Below are positions 9,414 to 19,584 of a stretch of 64,000 bases of DNA, one piece after another. This DNA comes from Spirochaetia bacterium UBA5763 (GTDB lineage: Bacteria > Spirochaetota > UBA4802 > UBA5550). Below the pieces are notes generated by a model that was not told the origin of the DNA, ran no database searches, and saw only the letters and a list, made by a program, of their open reading frames with translations. Position 1 is the stretch's first letter. Each line of letters opens with the position of its first letter. The position numbers and the translations under genes were made by a program. The stretch is taken from contig DIEX01000033.1 of NCBI GenBank assembly GCA_002418835.1, positions 1-64,000 of the forward strand, given 5' to 3'.

Positions 9414-10565
9414 CTATCCGCCAAGGATTATTACACTGATTGTCTCTTTAAGCTGATGATTTCTTGCATAATTCTTAAAAGTTGTGATAAGCGCCTCTGT
9501 GAATTTCTGGTTTTTACTCCCTAATATATTACCGGATGCGGACATAACATCTTCAGCCAGGTACATATCTTCATTCAGCTGATCTACCGGTATAGATTTG
9601 GTTATAAAGGAACGTGATTTATCACCTTTCTGTAAAAAGCTTTTTTCCGCGATAACAAGTAGTTCAGGATCATAAACTCCGCTTTTTTTCTTCATATCAA
9701 GAATTGCCTTTTCTTTCTCAACTCCACCTGAAATCATCCTCTCATAATCAAGAATAATTTTCAGTATACGCGCACCTTCAGGAATCTGTTCCTCCTTTAT
9801 TTCATCTAAAGGGAACCCGCTTCCGTCAAAATCTTTCTCCTGGTACCGTATAATCTCAGAAACTTTTTCCATGCGCGGAATTGCTTTTATCATATCAGCA
9901 CCAATCGAAGGGTGAAATGAAAACATCACATTTTCATCATCAGAGAGAGTCAGCCCTCTGTATTTTTTTTTCAGAATATCATCAGGTATGGTTACGCACC
10001 CGATCTGGGAAAGCATTGAAGCAATCTCAAGCTGCCATGTGTTCTGAATATTCAGATTTGATGTAATAATCCTCGCCAGGTTTCTTACCCGTTGCGTCTT
10101 CTCAAAGGCCTGCGGTTTCGCAAGCGCAAGGAGGTCTGTAAGAACTTTTATGCTCCCGCCCAGTGTTTTGCCTAAAAGTTCTTTTTCTGCTGCAACAAGT
10201 TCATATTGTCGTATGGCATCATTGAGATTTTTAAGCATATCCTCCTGGGAACAGGGCTTTGTAAGGAAACGGAATATTTTCCCTTTATTAATTAAGTCAA
10301 TTATTGCCTTCATGTCTGCCTGCCCTGTGAGCATTATCTGAATTGTTTCAGGGGATATCTCCCGGACCTTTTCAAGAAGTTCAACACCGTTCATCTTCGG
10401 CATTTTGTAGTCACTTATTATTACTTTAAATGAATGATCATTCTCAATAATTTCCAGAGCTTTATCCCCGGAATCCGTAGCCACGATGTCAAAATTTTTT
10501 ATAAGTGTGCGCTTATAGGCTTCGAGTATATTTCTTTCATCATCAACAAATAGTATTTTACTCAT
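9414..10565 (-). CDS. Response regulator: receiver domain plus degenerate HD-GYP domain
   Basis: 383 residues. The receiver (1-120) is intact: DDE acid pair, phospho-acceptor in VIISDYKMP, Thr in IMLTG and Lys in LTKPC. The C-terminal half follows the HD-GYP fold, with IPDDILKK, FHPSIGADMI and FDGSGFP, but the metal-binding HD of the family is replaced by SQ (SMLSQIG) and the HH before the GYP loop by YQ. It should therefore not hydrolyse c-di-GMP and may act as a binding or scaffold protein. It is the last gene of the 13-gene operon, one base after the receiver upstream. Confidence 0.85.
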   Translation of the reverse strand: MSKILFVDDERNILEAYKRTLIKNFDIVATDSGDKALEIIENDHSFKVIISDYKMPKMNGVELLEKVREISPETIQIMLTGQADMKAIIDLINKGKIFRFLTKPCSQEDMLKNLNDAIRQYELVAAEKELLGKTLGGSIKVLTDLLALAKPQAFEKTQRVRNLARIITSNLNIQNTWQLEIASMLSQIGCVTIPDDILKKKYRGLTLSDDENVMFSFHPSIGADMIKAIPRMEKVSEIIRYQEKDFDGSGFPLDEIKEEQIPEGARILKIILDYERMISGGVEKEKAILDMKKKSGVYDPELLVIAEKSFLQKGDKSRSFITKSIPVDQLNEDMYLAEDVMSASGNILGSKNQKFTEALITTFKNYARNHQLKETISVIILGG

Positions 10566-10566
10566 C

Positions 10567-10941
10567 TTAATTCACCTCATCATTCAGAAGTTTTTCTATT
10601 TTTGCTATAACAGTCATGGTGTCGCAGGGCTTGGAAATATATAAATCGGCAAATTTTTCAGCCTCATTATAAATATCATCCTGTATCTGAGCTGACAGCA
10701 TCACTCTTTTAGTATCAGGATATTTAGTTCTTATAACAGTTAACAGGGTAAGCCCTGTCATCCCCTGCATAAGGTGATCTGAAACAACAACATCAAAGTG
10801 TTTTTCCTCAAGAAGCTTTAATGCTTCTTCACCGGTAAAAGCAAGAGAGAATATAATATCCCGTCTCTCCAGTTTGATCATTCTCCCGATACCTTCAAGG
10901 AGAGAATGATCATCATCAACAAAAAGAACTGATATACCCAT
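10567..10941 (-). CDS. Single-domain response regulator (CheY-like)
   Basis: 124 residues, one receiver domain: DDDHS acid cluster, acceptor Asp in VVVSDHLM, Ser in VMLSAQ and Lys in ISKPCD. No output domain. It sits between a PAS kinase and the degenerate HD-GYP regulator, with one- to three-base gaps on either side, so it is probably the direct phosphate acceptor of that kinase or a phosphate shuttle. Confidence 0.88.
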   Translation of the reverse strand: MGISVLFVDDDHSLLEGIGRMIKLERRDIIFSLAFTGEEALKLLEEKHFDVVVSDHLMQGMTGLTLLTVIRTKYPDTKRVMLSAQIQDDIYNEAEKFADLYISKPCDTMTVIAKIEKLLNDEVN

Positions 10942-10944
10942 AAT

Positions 10945-13092
10945 TTACTCATCCTCAAGGGGGAGTTTAATAATAAATGTTGTTCCCTCACCCATTTCAG
11001 TTTCATATGAAAGTGTACCGCTATGCTTTTCGTGAATAATTGAAAATGAAAGCGGCAGTCCCTGCCCGGTACCTTTCCCCACATCTTTTGTCGTAAAAAA
11101 AGGATTAAATATTTTATCCCTTATATCCTCCGGAATTCCTCCACCATTATCACTTATTGTAATAATAGCATTATATTCTTCTCTGAAAGTGGATATAATA
11201 ATCACCCCTTTATCAATATTACCTTTCTCGAAATTTTCATGTATTGCATCAGCGGCATTCACTATAAGATTTAATATCACCTGGTTCAGCTCAGATTCGT
11301 AACAGGGGATTTCTGGAAGATTATAATCAAGCTCCAGTTTCAGTTCACAGTCATATTTCCATTCATTACGGGAGACTGTTACTGTGTTTTCTATTGACCT
11401 GTTAATGTCCGCCGGCACCTTCCGTCCGATTCCGGGGTGTGAAAAAGCTTTCATTGACTGCACTATAGATGATACCTTCTCGATTCCTTCAAGAGACTGG
11501 TCAATGGCTCCAGGGAGTTCATCGAGGATAAAAGAAAACATCTCCTTTTCAGAGATATCATCGATCTCCCTGATTCTTTGTAAAAAAAACTCCCGATCAT
11601 TATAATTGGCAGATGCCCGCTGGTATATATCGAGTATACTGAGGAGAACAGCAAATGACTTTGTAATAAACCTGATATTGTCACCGACATACTGCAGAGG
11701 AGTATTGATTTCATGCGCCACCCCTGCTGCGAGCTGGCCGATTGCCTCAAGCTTACTCCCCTGCATAAGCTGTTGTTCCATGAACCGCTGCTCTGTAAGA
11801 TCTCTCCCAAGAACAAGGAATCCTTCGAGTATATTATCCTCATGTTTAAGGGGGGTTACTGTGAGGCCGAGAATTCCGTTTTTCCCGTTAGGCTTTTCAT
11901 ATATAATATCGTCAAGTCTTATAAGTCTATCATCAAGTATGCATTGAGATATCCCTTCATATATTCTTCCCCACTCCCACTTTATATTGCATTCGCAAAA
12001 GACTTTATCGACTGTATCAGAAGCTTTCAGGCCTAAAAGCTTTTCCGCGTAAGGGTTCCAGTGAGTTATTCTGTCTTTAACAGATACGCCTATTATAATA
12101 CTTGACATTGATGATACTAAAAGATTTAATTCGTCATTGATTCTGGCAAGTTTTCTTTCTTTCTCAATACGTTCCGTGACATCGACCATAATCCCTATAA
12201 CTCCGGCCAGTTCACCATCAGGTGTACTGAATGTGGATTTATTAAAATGAAAGAATCTGGTTTTACCGTCAGCACATTTGACCGGGGATTCATAAATCTG
12301 AATTCCTGGATTCTCTAACAGTTCATTATCTTTTTTTTCAGCATTTGCAAGGGCTATATAATCAGGGATTCTGTCACTTAACTCGGAAAAAGTTTTATTG
12401 ATAATCTGCTCCCGCTGCACTCCTATTATCTCTTCAGCAAATGCTTTATTACATCCAAGGTAAACACCTGAAGCGTTCTTATAAAAAACAGGACTACCTA
12501 TTGTATTGATTAATGATTCAAGGAAAAAAAAGTATTTGCTGAGTTTATTTTCAATCTCTACTCTTTCCGTAACATCTTCGATGACTCCCTGAATCCATTC
12601 AGGTTCTCCCGATTTATCATAATGACATATCGCGGATATTGAGCACCATATCAGCTTTCCGTCAGTTCTTTTCAGACGGGCCAGCCTGCTATTTATTGAA
12701 CCGTCATTGATGGTGTTCGAAATAAGCATATTCAGAACATCTTTATCCGCAAAAAAGGATGAAACAGGCTGTGACATTAATCTGTCAATAACATCATCAT
12801 TTATCTTTGCCAGTGCAGAATTTGCATAAGCAAGTTTTTCCGGGTCAGACAGATGAAATCTGAAAACACCAACCGGGATATTTTCAACTAATGAACGGTA
12901 GCATTCCCTGCTCTCTTCAAGGGCTTTCTCTCTTTTTAATACTTCATTTCTGGCTTCTACAAGCTGTTCATTTGCAGCTTCAAGTTCCTCCCTTTTTCTC
13001 TTTTCAGATCTGTATACAGCAGAGAGATCCTCTGCATACTTTTTCAGCTGCTCTTTATCACCTGGTATGCTTATCACTTCATGTTCATTCAT
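10945..13092 (-). CDS. Soluble PAS-domain histidine kinase (three PAS domains)
   Basis: 715 residues without membrane helices. Residues 12-65 are a charged coiled coil. PAS domains lie at about 66-180, 190-312 and 320-432, the first two ending in the typical DVTER. The HisKA domain has VAHEINTPLQYVGD (phospho-acceptor His), and the ATPase has NAADAIHENF (N box), DNGGGIP, FFTTKDVGKGTGQGL (F and G2 boxes). It belongs to the HATPase_c group with an NTPLQ H-box. It is followed at three bases by a CheY-like receiver, its likely partner. Confidence 0.9.
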   Translation of the reverse strand: MNEHEVISIPGDKEQLKKYAEDLSAVYRSEKRKREELEAANEQLVEARNEVLKREKALEESRECYRSLVENIPVGVFRFHLSDPEKLAYANSALAKINDDVIDRLMSQPVSSFFADKDVLNMLISNTINDGSINSRLARLKRTDGKLIWCSISAICHYDKSGEPEWIQGVIEDVTERVEIENKLSKYFFFLESLINTIGSPVFYKNASGVYLGCNKAFAEEIIGVQREQIINKTFSELSDRIPDYIALANAEKKDNELLENPGIQIYESPVKCADGKTRFFHFNKSTFSTPDGELAGVIGIMVDVTERIEKERKLARINDELNLLVSSMSSIIIGVSVKDRITHWNPYAEKLLGLKASDTVDKVFCECNIKWEWGRIYEGISQCILDDRLIRLDDIIYEKPNGKNGILGLTVTPLKHEDNILEGFLVLGRDLTEQRFMEQQLMQGSKLEAIGQLAAGVAHEINTPLQYVGDNIRFITKSFAVLLSILDIYQRASANYNDREFFLQRIREIDDISEKEMFSFILDELPGAIDQSLEGIEKVSSIVQSMKAFSHPGIGRKVPADINRSIENTVTVSRNEWKYDCELKLELDYNLPEIPCYESELNQVILNLIVNAADAIHENFEKGNIDKGVIIISTFREEYNAIITISDNGGGIPEDIRDKIFNPFFTTKDVGKGTGQGLPLSFSIIHEKHSGTLSYETEMGEGTTFIIKLPLEDE

Positions 13093-13144
13093 ATCCGGTT
13101 ACCGGCAGATATTAAAATATTCATAACATGCAAAATAATATCGC

Positions 13145-14284
13145 TCATTCACAATCCCTTTCACTGGGGGCAAAATTACCGGAATCAGGCCTGGCTGATG
13201 ACGATATCCCCTCTTTAATTATAAGAAAATCATTAAAACTATCCATAAAAACATCAGTAAGCCCGGGATCAAACTGCTTCCCTTTTTCTTTAATTATAAT
13301 ATCACAGGCAATCTCAACAGGATAGGCCTCCTTATATGGGCGTTTGGATGTCAGGGCATCGAAGGTGTCAGCAATAGCTGCTATTCTCCCTGTAACAGGA
13401 ATCTCTTCTCCTGATATTCCGTATGGATAGCCCCTCCCGTCCCATCTCTCATGATGTGTTAATGCAATTGAAGCAGCGAGTTTAAGTATTTCAGCTTTTG
13501 AATCCTCAAGTATTTTAGAACCGATAATGGTATGTTTTTTCATTTCGTTGAATTCATCATCCGCAAGCTTCCCCGGTTTCATCAGTATGGTGTCAGGGAT
13601 CCCTATTTTACCTATATCATGCATAGGAGATGCAAAGAGAATGTTTTCAACACCCTCCTTCGAAAATCCTGCTTTTTCAGCCAAAAGTGCACTGTATCTG
13701 CTCATCCGAAGGATATGATCATGAGTATCCTCATCCTTGTATTCAGACGCAACAACAAGCCTATTAATTGTATCATAGTAGGCATTATTCAACTCACTGT
13801 TTTTATTTTTAAGATCTGTTACAGTCCCGTTAAGGGCTTTCGCGTATTCAATAAGCTGTTTATATGCGGCATCAGCCTCATCTCTTCTCCTTTTTTCAGA
13901 TAATATTAATCTATACTGTTCCATGCCACATTCAAACACTTTACCCAGGGCTTCAGCAGAACAGGGTTTGTTTATAATCCGGAAAATGCTTGTATTGTTT
14001 ACTATCTCTAAAACAGACTGCAGATCCGTTATGCCTGTAATCATCATCCTCACCGAGTCAGGCGATATCCCCCGTACTCTTTCCAGAAATTCAATGCCGT
14101 CAATCCCCGGCATTATGTAATCCACAGCAACAATCGCAAAAGGGGTTTCGTTATTAATAATTTCAAGCCCTTCAATACCTGAACTGGCGGTAAAAATAGT
14201 GAACTCATGACAAAGCCTTTTATGGATTGTTTTTAAAAAGATATTGTCATCATCAACTATCAGTATCTTTTCATCTGTATTCAT
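13145..14284 (-). CDS. Response regulator with an intact HD-GYP domain, probable c-di-GMP phosphodiesterase
   Basis: 379 residues: receiver 1-120 (DDDN, acceptor Asp in AVDYIMPG, Lys in NKPC), short coiled coil, then a full HD-GYP domain. Diagnostic residues are present: HDHILRMSRYSA, MHDIGKIGIPD, KHTIIGSKIL and HHERWDGRGYPYG. Family knowledge makes this a c-di-GMP (or cGAMP-type) phosphodiesterase. AAGGAG precedes the ATG. It lies inside the chemosensory operon, so c-di-GMP breakdown is a likely output of the array. Confidence 0.92.
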   Translation of the reverse strand: MNTDEKILIVDDDNIFLKTIHKRLCHEFTIFTASSGIEGLEIINNETPFAIVAVDYIMPGIDGIEFLERVRGISPDSVRMMITGITDLQSVLEIVNNTSIFRIINKPCSAEALGKVFECGMEQYRLILSEKRRRDEADAAYKQLIEYAKALNGTVTDLKNKNSELNNAYYDTINRLVVASEYKDEDTHDHILRMSRYSALLAEKAGFSKEGVENILFASPMHDIGKIGIPDTILMKPGKLADDEFNEMKKHTIIGSKILEDSKAEILKLAASIALTHHERWDGRGYPYGISGEEIPVTGRIAAIADTFDALTSKRPYKEAYPVEIACDIIIKEKGKQFDPGLTDVFMDSFNDFLIIKEGISSSARPDSGNFAPSERDCE

Positions 14285-14308
14285 TTCTGCTGCTCCTTAT
14301 GAAACGTA

Positions 14309-17300
14309 TTAGCATATACTAAATTCTTCAAGAGGGATGGTGAAAAAAACTTTTGTACCATCACCGTAAACACTCTCTATCCAGATTTTCCCTCCATGTG
14401 TCTCAACTATATATTTAACTATAGTCATCCCCAGCCCTGTCCCCTCCGGCGCTGAATCAGAAGCATCTGCCCTGTAGAATTTTTCAAAAATCTTTGATGA
14501 CTGTTCGGTGGTCATCCCTATACCCTGATCCTCAACAGATATCTTTACAAAACCGTTATCCTCATCCCCTGAGATTTTTATAATCCCACCTCCAGGTGAA
14601 TACTTTATGGCATTGGAAAGAAGATTCTTCAGAACCTGTTCCATGAGGCTTATGTCTGCAAAAAAAGAGACAGGTTTACCCGGCAGGCGTACTTCAAACC
14701 TCTGCTTAAGACCCAGATTTTCAAAGTACGGAACAACATCCGAAAAGAGTTTCTCAAGTGAGCAGTTCTCCCTGCTGATTGTAAAACCCTTCCCTGATTC
14801 AATGCGTGCAATATCAAGGAGATCCCCTACAATTTTAGCAAGCTTCACTGCCTGCCTGTTTATATAGCTGAGATATTTTTTCTGTTCATTTTCATCAAGA
14901 TTCTCTCTTGTCAAAAGGATTTCCGAAAAGCCCTGAATGGAAGTAAGGGGTGTGCGGAGTTCATGGGCTGCTGTGGAAATAAACTCTGTCTTCATCCTGT
15001 CAATCTCCCGGATATTTGTGACATCCGACAGAATAGTAACAGTCCCCTGCTTTTTATCATCTCTATCTATAATTACTGAAGTCTTCCCATGCATGGTCCT
15101 CTCAGAACCGTTATGATCTTTATGGAGGGTAAAGTCGAATTCATATTCGGTTTTAAGTCTGTCTATTATGTGTTTCAGTTTTTCACGGAGAGTCTCTTCA
15201 TGTATTACAATACTTATAGGCTGGTTCTGCACGCTCTGAAAACAGATGCCGAGAAGCTCTTCTGCTGAATGGTTCATAAGGATTACACTCTGCTGCATAT
15301 CTGTTACAATTATACCGTCAGGCACAGAGCTTATTATTGCGTTAATCCTGTCACGTTCATTCATCAGCTCCCCTGTTCTTGCTGTAACCAGCTCCTCCAG
15401 GTGAAGCTGATGTTTTAAAAGTTCATCTTCATATTGCTGACGTTCCGTCTCCTTCCTGTCTCTCTCAATCCTTGCGTTCATTATAGGGGAGATAAACAGT
15501 ATAATGTCTTCGATAAGAGTGACTGTTTCATCAGTATATTCACTCTCACAGTTTGAAAGATTGATTATTCCAATCACCTTCTCCCTGCTGATCACAGGTA
15601 CAACAATATTGTTATGAATCTTTATATGGTTGTCAGGCAGACCTGAGAGAGGAGTATTAGAAATAAAAGTTTTTTTCTCCCTTATTGCCCTCCCCCAGAT
15701 ACTCTTTCCCCATGTGTCAGGTGGAAATATAAAAGTTTTGTTTTCAACCATGCATTCTTTCATTATTTCCCCCAATAGTGTCGGGACAACTAACGCCCCC
15801 TTATCATCAATATAACCGAAAAAGCCCTCCCTGCTCCCGCTTATATCCAGTATTATACTTAGTACATCTTTATAAACTGACTCGTCCTGAACAGTAAGGA
15901 ACACTTCTGAAATCCTGTTCAGAGAGCCCTCCCTGAGTGTCGATTTTTCTATAATCTTTTCATATTCTTTACGTTTTGTGATGTCACGGTCAACGCCCCG
16001 GTAACCGAGCAGTTCACCTTTCTCGCTGAAGAAAGGTGAACCGCTTGTTTCCAGTACTATTATTTCTCCGTTTTTTCTTATATTGCTATTTTCAAGTCCG
16101 TTAAACGGTCTCCCCTCTGCCGCTATCCCGCCGAATATAGCCCCCACCCTGACAGCCTCATCAGGCGGCATTAGATCAAAGGGGGTTTTCCCTATTATCT
16201 CATCAGGGTCATAGCCGAGTAGAGATGAACCCCGTGGGCTTGAATATGTATAACGTCCATTGCAGTCCACCTCCCATACCCAGTCATTTAAAGCTTCAAG
16301 AATTGACTTAAACCTCTCCTCCCTGTCGCGCAGAAGCTTTGCCATCTCTTTATGCTCTGTTATATCCCTTGACATCCCCTGGAATCCCGCCGGCTTCCCT
16401 TCTCTGTCACGTATAAATATTATGGAGTTTTCAAATATCCTTACTGTGCCGTTTTTATGGTAAAGAGAGAGCTCGGGAGCAATAATACGGTCCGGATCAG
16501 CCCCCCTTTGCTCTTGTTCAAATTCATCCTTTAAAATTCTCTGAACAAGCGCTGAAGATTCAGGTGTAAGCATATCATCAATTGTCTGAAGCATCCTCTC
16601 TTCAGGTGTAAAGCCGAGTATTTTCTCAACTGAGGGGCTTATGTATGTGAGGTTAAGATTGTTGTCAATTGTCCAGAGTATATCTGTCATCCGCTCTGTA
16701 AGCATCCTGTATTTATCATCACTCAGGCGGAGAGTTTCAATTGTCATCAGGTGCCTTGTTATCTGTTTATCCCTGTCTGCTGTCCGTGCCCTGACGCGCT
16801 CCTCAAGGGTATTTCTTATCTCTTCAAGTTCAGCATAAGACCTGGCAAGTTCATCATTTTTAGCGGTAAGCATCTCAATAAGTGTCTGCTGGGATTCAGA
16901 GGAAATAATCAGTTCCCTGTTTTTTTCAATTGCTGTTTCAAAGACAGATATCAGCAGGTCAAGGATCTGCTGTTTATCAGAGTTGATGATATAGTTTTTC
17001 CCCCTGAAAAAAATCCCCACCGCGAGCTCTCCGCTTCCATTCTTCCGGAGCCTGCAATTAATCATGAGGTGCTTTATCCTGTTAAGGAGGTTTTCATCAC
17101 TGTAGGGCTTTGTTAAAAAATTATCAGCGCCGCACTGTAGCCCCTTTATTATATCCTCCGGTTCTGAAAGTTCAGTAAGGAGCATAACAGGGATATCCCT
17201 GTGCCTTTCATCAGACTTAACCTTTAAACAGAACTCATACCCGTCCATCACAGGCATTATTATATCGCTGATTATAAGTGAAAAGCTGAAATTCTCAAGC

Positions 17301-17449
17301 TTTTCCACCCCCTCCATTCCGTTATACGCCAGAGAAACGGCATATCCGTTTTCTTCAAGGATGTGCTTCAAAGCTTCAGCCTGCACCTGGCTGTCCTCCA
17401 CAACGAGGATTTCCGCGGTAATGTTATTTTTTTCTCTGCCGCTGCTCAT
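14309..17449 (-). CDS. Large hybrid histidine kinase: receiver-PAS-PAS-GAF-PAS-HisKA-HATPase
   Basis: 1046 residues, no membrane helix. Order: N-terminal receiver (14-130, acceptor in LIISDIIMP, Lys in LTKPY), a linker with FRGKNYIINSDKQQILDLL shared with the kinase at 17857, coiled coil, PAS (about 245-360), PAS (375-495), GAF (505-665), coiled coil, PAS (690-810), HisKA (AAHELRTPLTSIQGF) and HATPase (DQGIGM, FYRADASDS, GTGLGM). An N-terminal receiver on a kinase suggests it is switched by another kinase, most simply the CheA of the same operon. Confidence 0.92.
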   Translation of the reverse strand: MSSGREKNNITAEILVVEDSQVQAEALKHILEENGYAVSLAYNGMEGVEKLENFSFSLIISDIIMPVMDGYEFCLKVKSDERHRDIPVMLLTELSEPEDIIKGLQCGADNFLTKPYSDENLLNRIKHLMINCRLRKNGSGELAVGIFFRGKNYIINSDKQQILDLLISVFETAIEKNRELIISSESQQTLIEMLTAKNDELARSYAELEEIRNTLEERVRARTADRDKQITRHLMTIETLRLSDDKYRMLTERMTDILWTIDNNLNLTYISPSVEKILGFTPEERMLQTIDDMLTPESSALVQRILKDEFEQEQRGADPDRIIAPELSLYHKNGTVRIFENSIIFIRDREGKPAGFQGMSRDITEHKEMAKLLRDREERFKSILEALNDWVWEVDCNGRYTYSSPRGSSLLGYDPDEIIGKTPFDLMPPDEAVRVGAIFGGIAAEGRPFNGLENSNIRKNGEIIVLETSGSPFFSEKGELLGYRGVDRDITKRKEYEKIIEKSTLREGSLNRISEVFLTVQDESVYKDVLSIILDISGSREGFFGYIDDKGALVVPTLLGEIMKECMVENKTFIFPPDTWGKSIWGRAIREKKTFISNTPLSGLPDNHIKIHNNIVVPVISREKVIGIINLSNCESEYTDETVTLIEDIILFISPIMNARIERDRKETERQQYEDELLKHQLHLEELVTARTGELMNERDRINAIISSVPDGIIVTDMQQSVILMNHSAEELLGICFQSVQNQPISIVIHEETLREKLKHIIDRLKTEYEFDFTLHKDHNGSERTMHGKTSVIIDRDDKKQGTVTILSDVTNIREIDRMKTEFISTAAHELRTPLTSIQGFSEILLTRENLDENEQKKYLSYINRQAVKLAKIVGDLLDIARIESGKGFTISRENCSLEKLFSDVVPYFENLGLKQRFEVRLPGKPVSFFADISLMEQVLKNLLSNAIKYSPGGGIIKISGDEDNGFVKISVEDQGIGMTTEQSSKIFEKFYRADASDSAPEGTGLGMTIVKYIVETHGGKIWIESVYGDGTKVFFTIPLEEFSIC

Positions 17450-17457
17450 ATACAGGT

Positions 17458-17823
17458 TTATCCCATAATCTCTTCAACCTTTGTTATAAGCTCAAGGGGG
17501 CTGAAAGGTTTTACAAAATAATCGTCCGCGCCGGCAGCTCTCCCCCTCTCCCGGTCAATCTGCTGCCCCTTGGCAGAGAGTATCACTATGTGGCAGTTTT
17601 TTAACTCAGGGTTGCTTTTTATCCGCCTTGTGGCTTCAAATCCGTCAATCCCTCCGGGCATCATCACATCCATAAGTATAAGATCAGGTTTTTCAGTTTC
17701 AGCGATCCTGACAGCCTCTTCCCCGCTTGACGCCTGGAATATGGTATAATCATCTACCCTGAGTGTCACTTCAACAAGCTCCCTTACTTCAAGCTGGTCA
17801 TCTGTAATCAGTATTTTTTTCAC
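17458..17823 (-). CDS. Single-domain response regulator (CheY-like)
   Basis: 121 residues: DDQ acid pair, acceptor Asp in LILMDVMMPGG, Ser in VILSAKG, Lys in FVKPFSP. It starts with GTG at 17823 behind GGGGGATG and lies eight bases upstream of the large kinase. Being between two REC-kinases, it could carry phosphate from CheA or from the kinase at 17857 to a target. Confidence 0.88.
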   Translation of the reverse strand: MKKILITDDQLEVRELVEVTLRVDDYTIFQASSGEEAVRIAETEKPDLILMDVMMPGGIDGFEATRRIKSNPELKNCHIVILSAKGQQIDRERGRAAGADDYFVKPFSPLELITKVEEIMG

Positions 17824-17856
17824 TTCATCCCCCTTCCGCGGATTTTTAATCCGTGA

Positions 17857-19584
17857 TTATACGTTATTTTTATCAACATCATGCAACGGTATTGTAAAGG
17901 CTGCCTCTGTCCAGGCGCCGTATTCGCTTTCAATCCTGACTCTCCCCCCGTGGGCCTCCACGAGATATTTAACAATAGTCATGCCAAGCCCCGTACCTTC
18001 CGGGGCTGAGTCTGAAGCATCTGCCCTGTAGAATTTTGAAAAAACTTTTTCAATCTGTTCAGGCGTCATTCCAATCCCCTGGTCCCTCACTGATATCTGG
18101 CAGAAATCCCCTTTAATCTCAGCAGAGATATGTATCTCCCCCCCCTGCGGTGAATACTTGATGGAATTGCTTACAAGGTTTTTAAGAATCTGCCCTATCT
18201 TGTCACTGTCAGCGAGACACAGGATATTTTTGTCGGTAAAAGCAGTCCGGATTTTATGTATTGATGATATACCGGTAAAATGAGGTATGACCTCTTCTAT
18301 GCATTTTTTCATGTCACAGATTTTTTTATTTATTACAAATCCCTGCCCTGATTCTATGCGTGCCACATCAAGAAGGTCGTTCACAATAAGCGCGAGCTTA
18401 ACGGCCTGTTTATTGATATACGTGAGGTATTTATTCTTGTCCTCAGGGGATAAATCCCCCCTTGTGAGGAGTATTTCAGAGAAACCCTGTATGGATGTAA
18501 GGGGCGTACGGAGCTCATGCGCGGCAGTTGATAAAAACTCGGTTTTCATAATGTCCACCTGTCTCTCCTTTGTCACGTCAGAAATTATCGTGACAGTGCC
18601 GAGCCTGTTATCATCCCGGTCAACTATAAGCGAGGTTTTACCATGTATTATCTTCTCAAGATTTTTATCACCCTCATTGATTTTAAAATCGAAATCATAT
18701 TCGCTTTTCATTTTATTCAGAATAAAACTGATTTTTTCTTTTATTGAATCTTCGTTAATCACGCAGTCGATACACTGATTGGCAATTTCGTCAAATCTTA
18801 AGCCGAGAAACTCCTCCGCTGTCCGGTTCATCATGATAACCTGCTGATCCACGTCTGTTACGATAATACCTTCAGCCGTTGACCTTATTATTGCATTGAT
18901 CCTCTCCTTCTCCTCCGCCAGTTTCTGCTTCTCTATTGCCAGGTTTTCCATAAGCCTCTGCAGTTCCTCCTGTGTCTCCAGCAGGGCAATATTCTTTTCA
19001 GCCATAAGCTCAATCATCTCATACTGTGAGGCCTGTGTCTTCAGGAGTTTTTCATTTTTATCGATAGCTGTTTCAAAAACTGAAATCAGAAGGTCAAGGA
19101 TCTGCTGCCTGTCTGAATTTATGCTGTACTTTTCACCCCTGAATACTATTTCAAGGGCAACGCCCCCCTTCATAAATTTTCGAAGCTGCCTGTTAATAAG
19201 AAGATGTTCTATACGGGTCAGTAGATATTCATCTTCATAAGGTTTTGTAATAAAATTGTCAGCGCCCGACTGAAGGCCGCGTATAATGTCAGTGGGGTCC
19301 GAAAGCGAAGTGAGGAGTATTACCGGGATATCCTTGTACCTTTCATCTGATTTAAGTTTTTGACAGAATTCATACCCGTCCATCCCCGGCATATTGATAT
19401 CGCTGATTATAAGTGTAAATACCTCATTGCATAGAATATCAATTGCTTCAGAGGCGTTCCCCGCTGTCAGAGCTGTGTAACCGTTTTCCTCAAGAAGATG
19501 TTTAAGGGTGGCAGCCTGTACCTTGCTGTCCTCTACAATAAGTATCTCCCTCCCCCCTTTTGTTCTCACATCTGTTCCGGTCAT
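17857..19584 (-). CDS. Hybrid histidine kinase: receiver-PAS-HisKA-HATPase
   Basis: 575 residues, soluble. Receiver 12-130 (LIISDINMPG, ITKPY), the linker FRGEKYSINSDRQQILDLL, a coiled coil (195-235), one PAS (236-345), HisKA (AAHELRTPLTSIQGF) and HATPase (DQGIGM, FYRADASDS, GTGLGM). It is a shorter paralogue of the kinase at 14309: receiver, linker, last PAS and catalytic core match closely, and the central PAS-PAS-GAF is absent. Its ATG overlaps the stop of cheB by four bases, so the two are translationally coupled. Confidence 0.92.
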   Translation of the reverse strand: MTGTDVRTKGGREILIVEDSKVQAATLKHLLEENGYTALTAGNASEAIDILCNEVFTLIISDINMPGMDGYEFCQKLKSDERYKDIPVILLTSLSDPTDIIRGLQSGADNFITKPYEDEYLLTRIEHLLINRQLRKFMKGGVALEIVFRGEKYSINSDRQQILDLLISVFETAIDKNEKLLKTQASQYEMIELMAEKNIALLETQEELQRLMENLAIEKQKLAEEKERINAIIRSTAEGIIVTDVDQQVIMMNRTAEEFLGLRFDEIANQCIDCVINEDSIKEKISFILNKMKSEYDFDFKINEGDKNLEKIIHGKTSLIVDRDDNRLGTVTIISDVTKERQVDIMKTEFLSTAAHELRTPLTSIQGFSEILLTRGDLSPEDKNKYLTYINKQAVKLALIVNDLLDVARIESGQGFVINKKICDMKKCIEEVIPHFTGISSIHKIRTAFTDKNILCLADSDKIGQILKNLVSNSIKYSPQGGEIHISAEIKGDFCQISVRDQGIGMTPEQIEKVFSKFYRADASDSAPEGTGLGMTIVKYLVEAHGGRVRIESEYGAWTEAAFTIPLHDVDKNNV

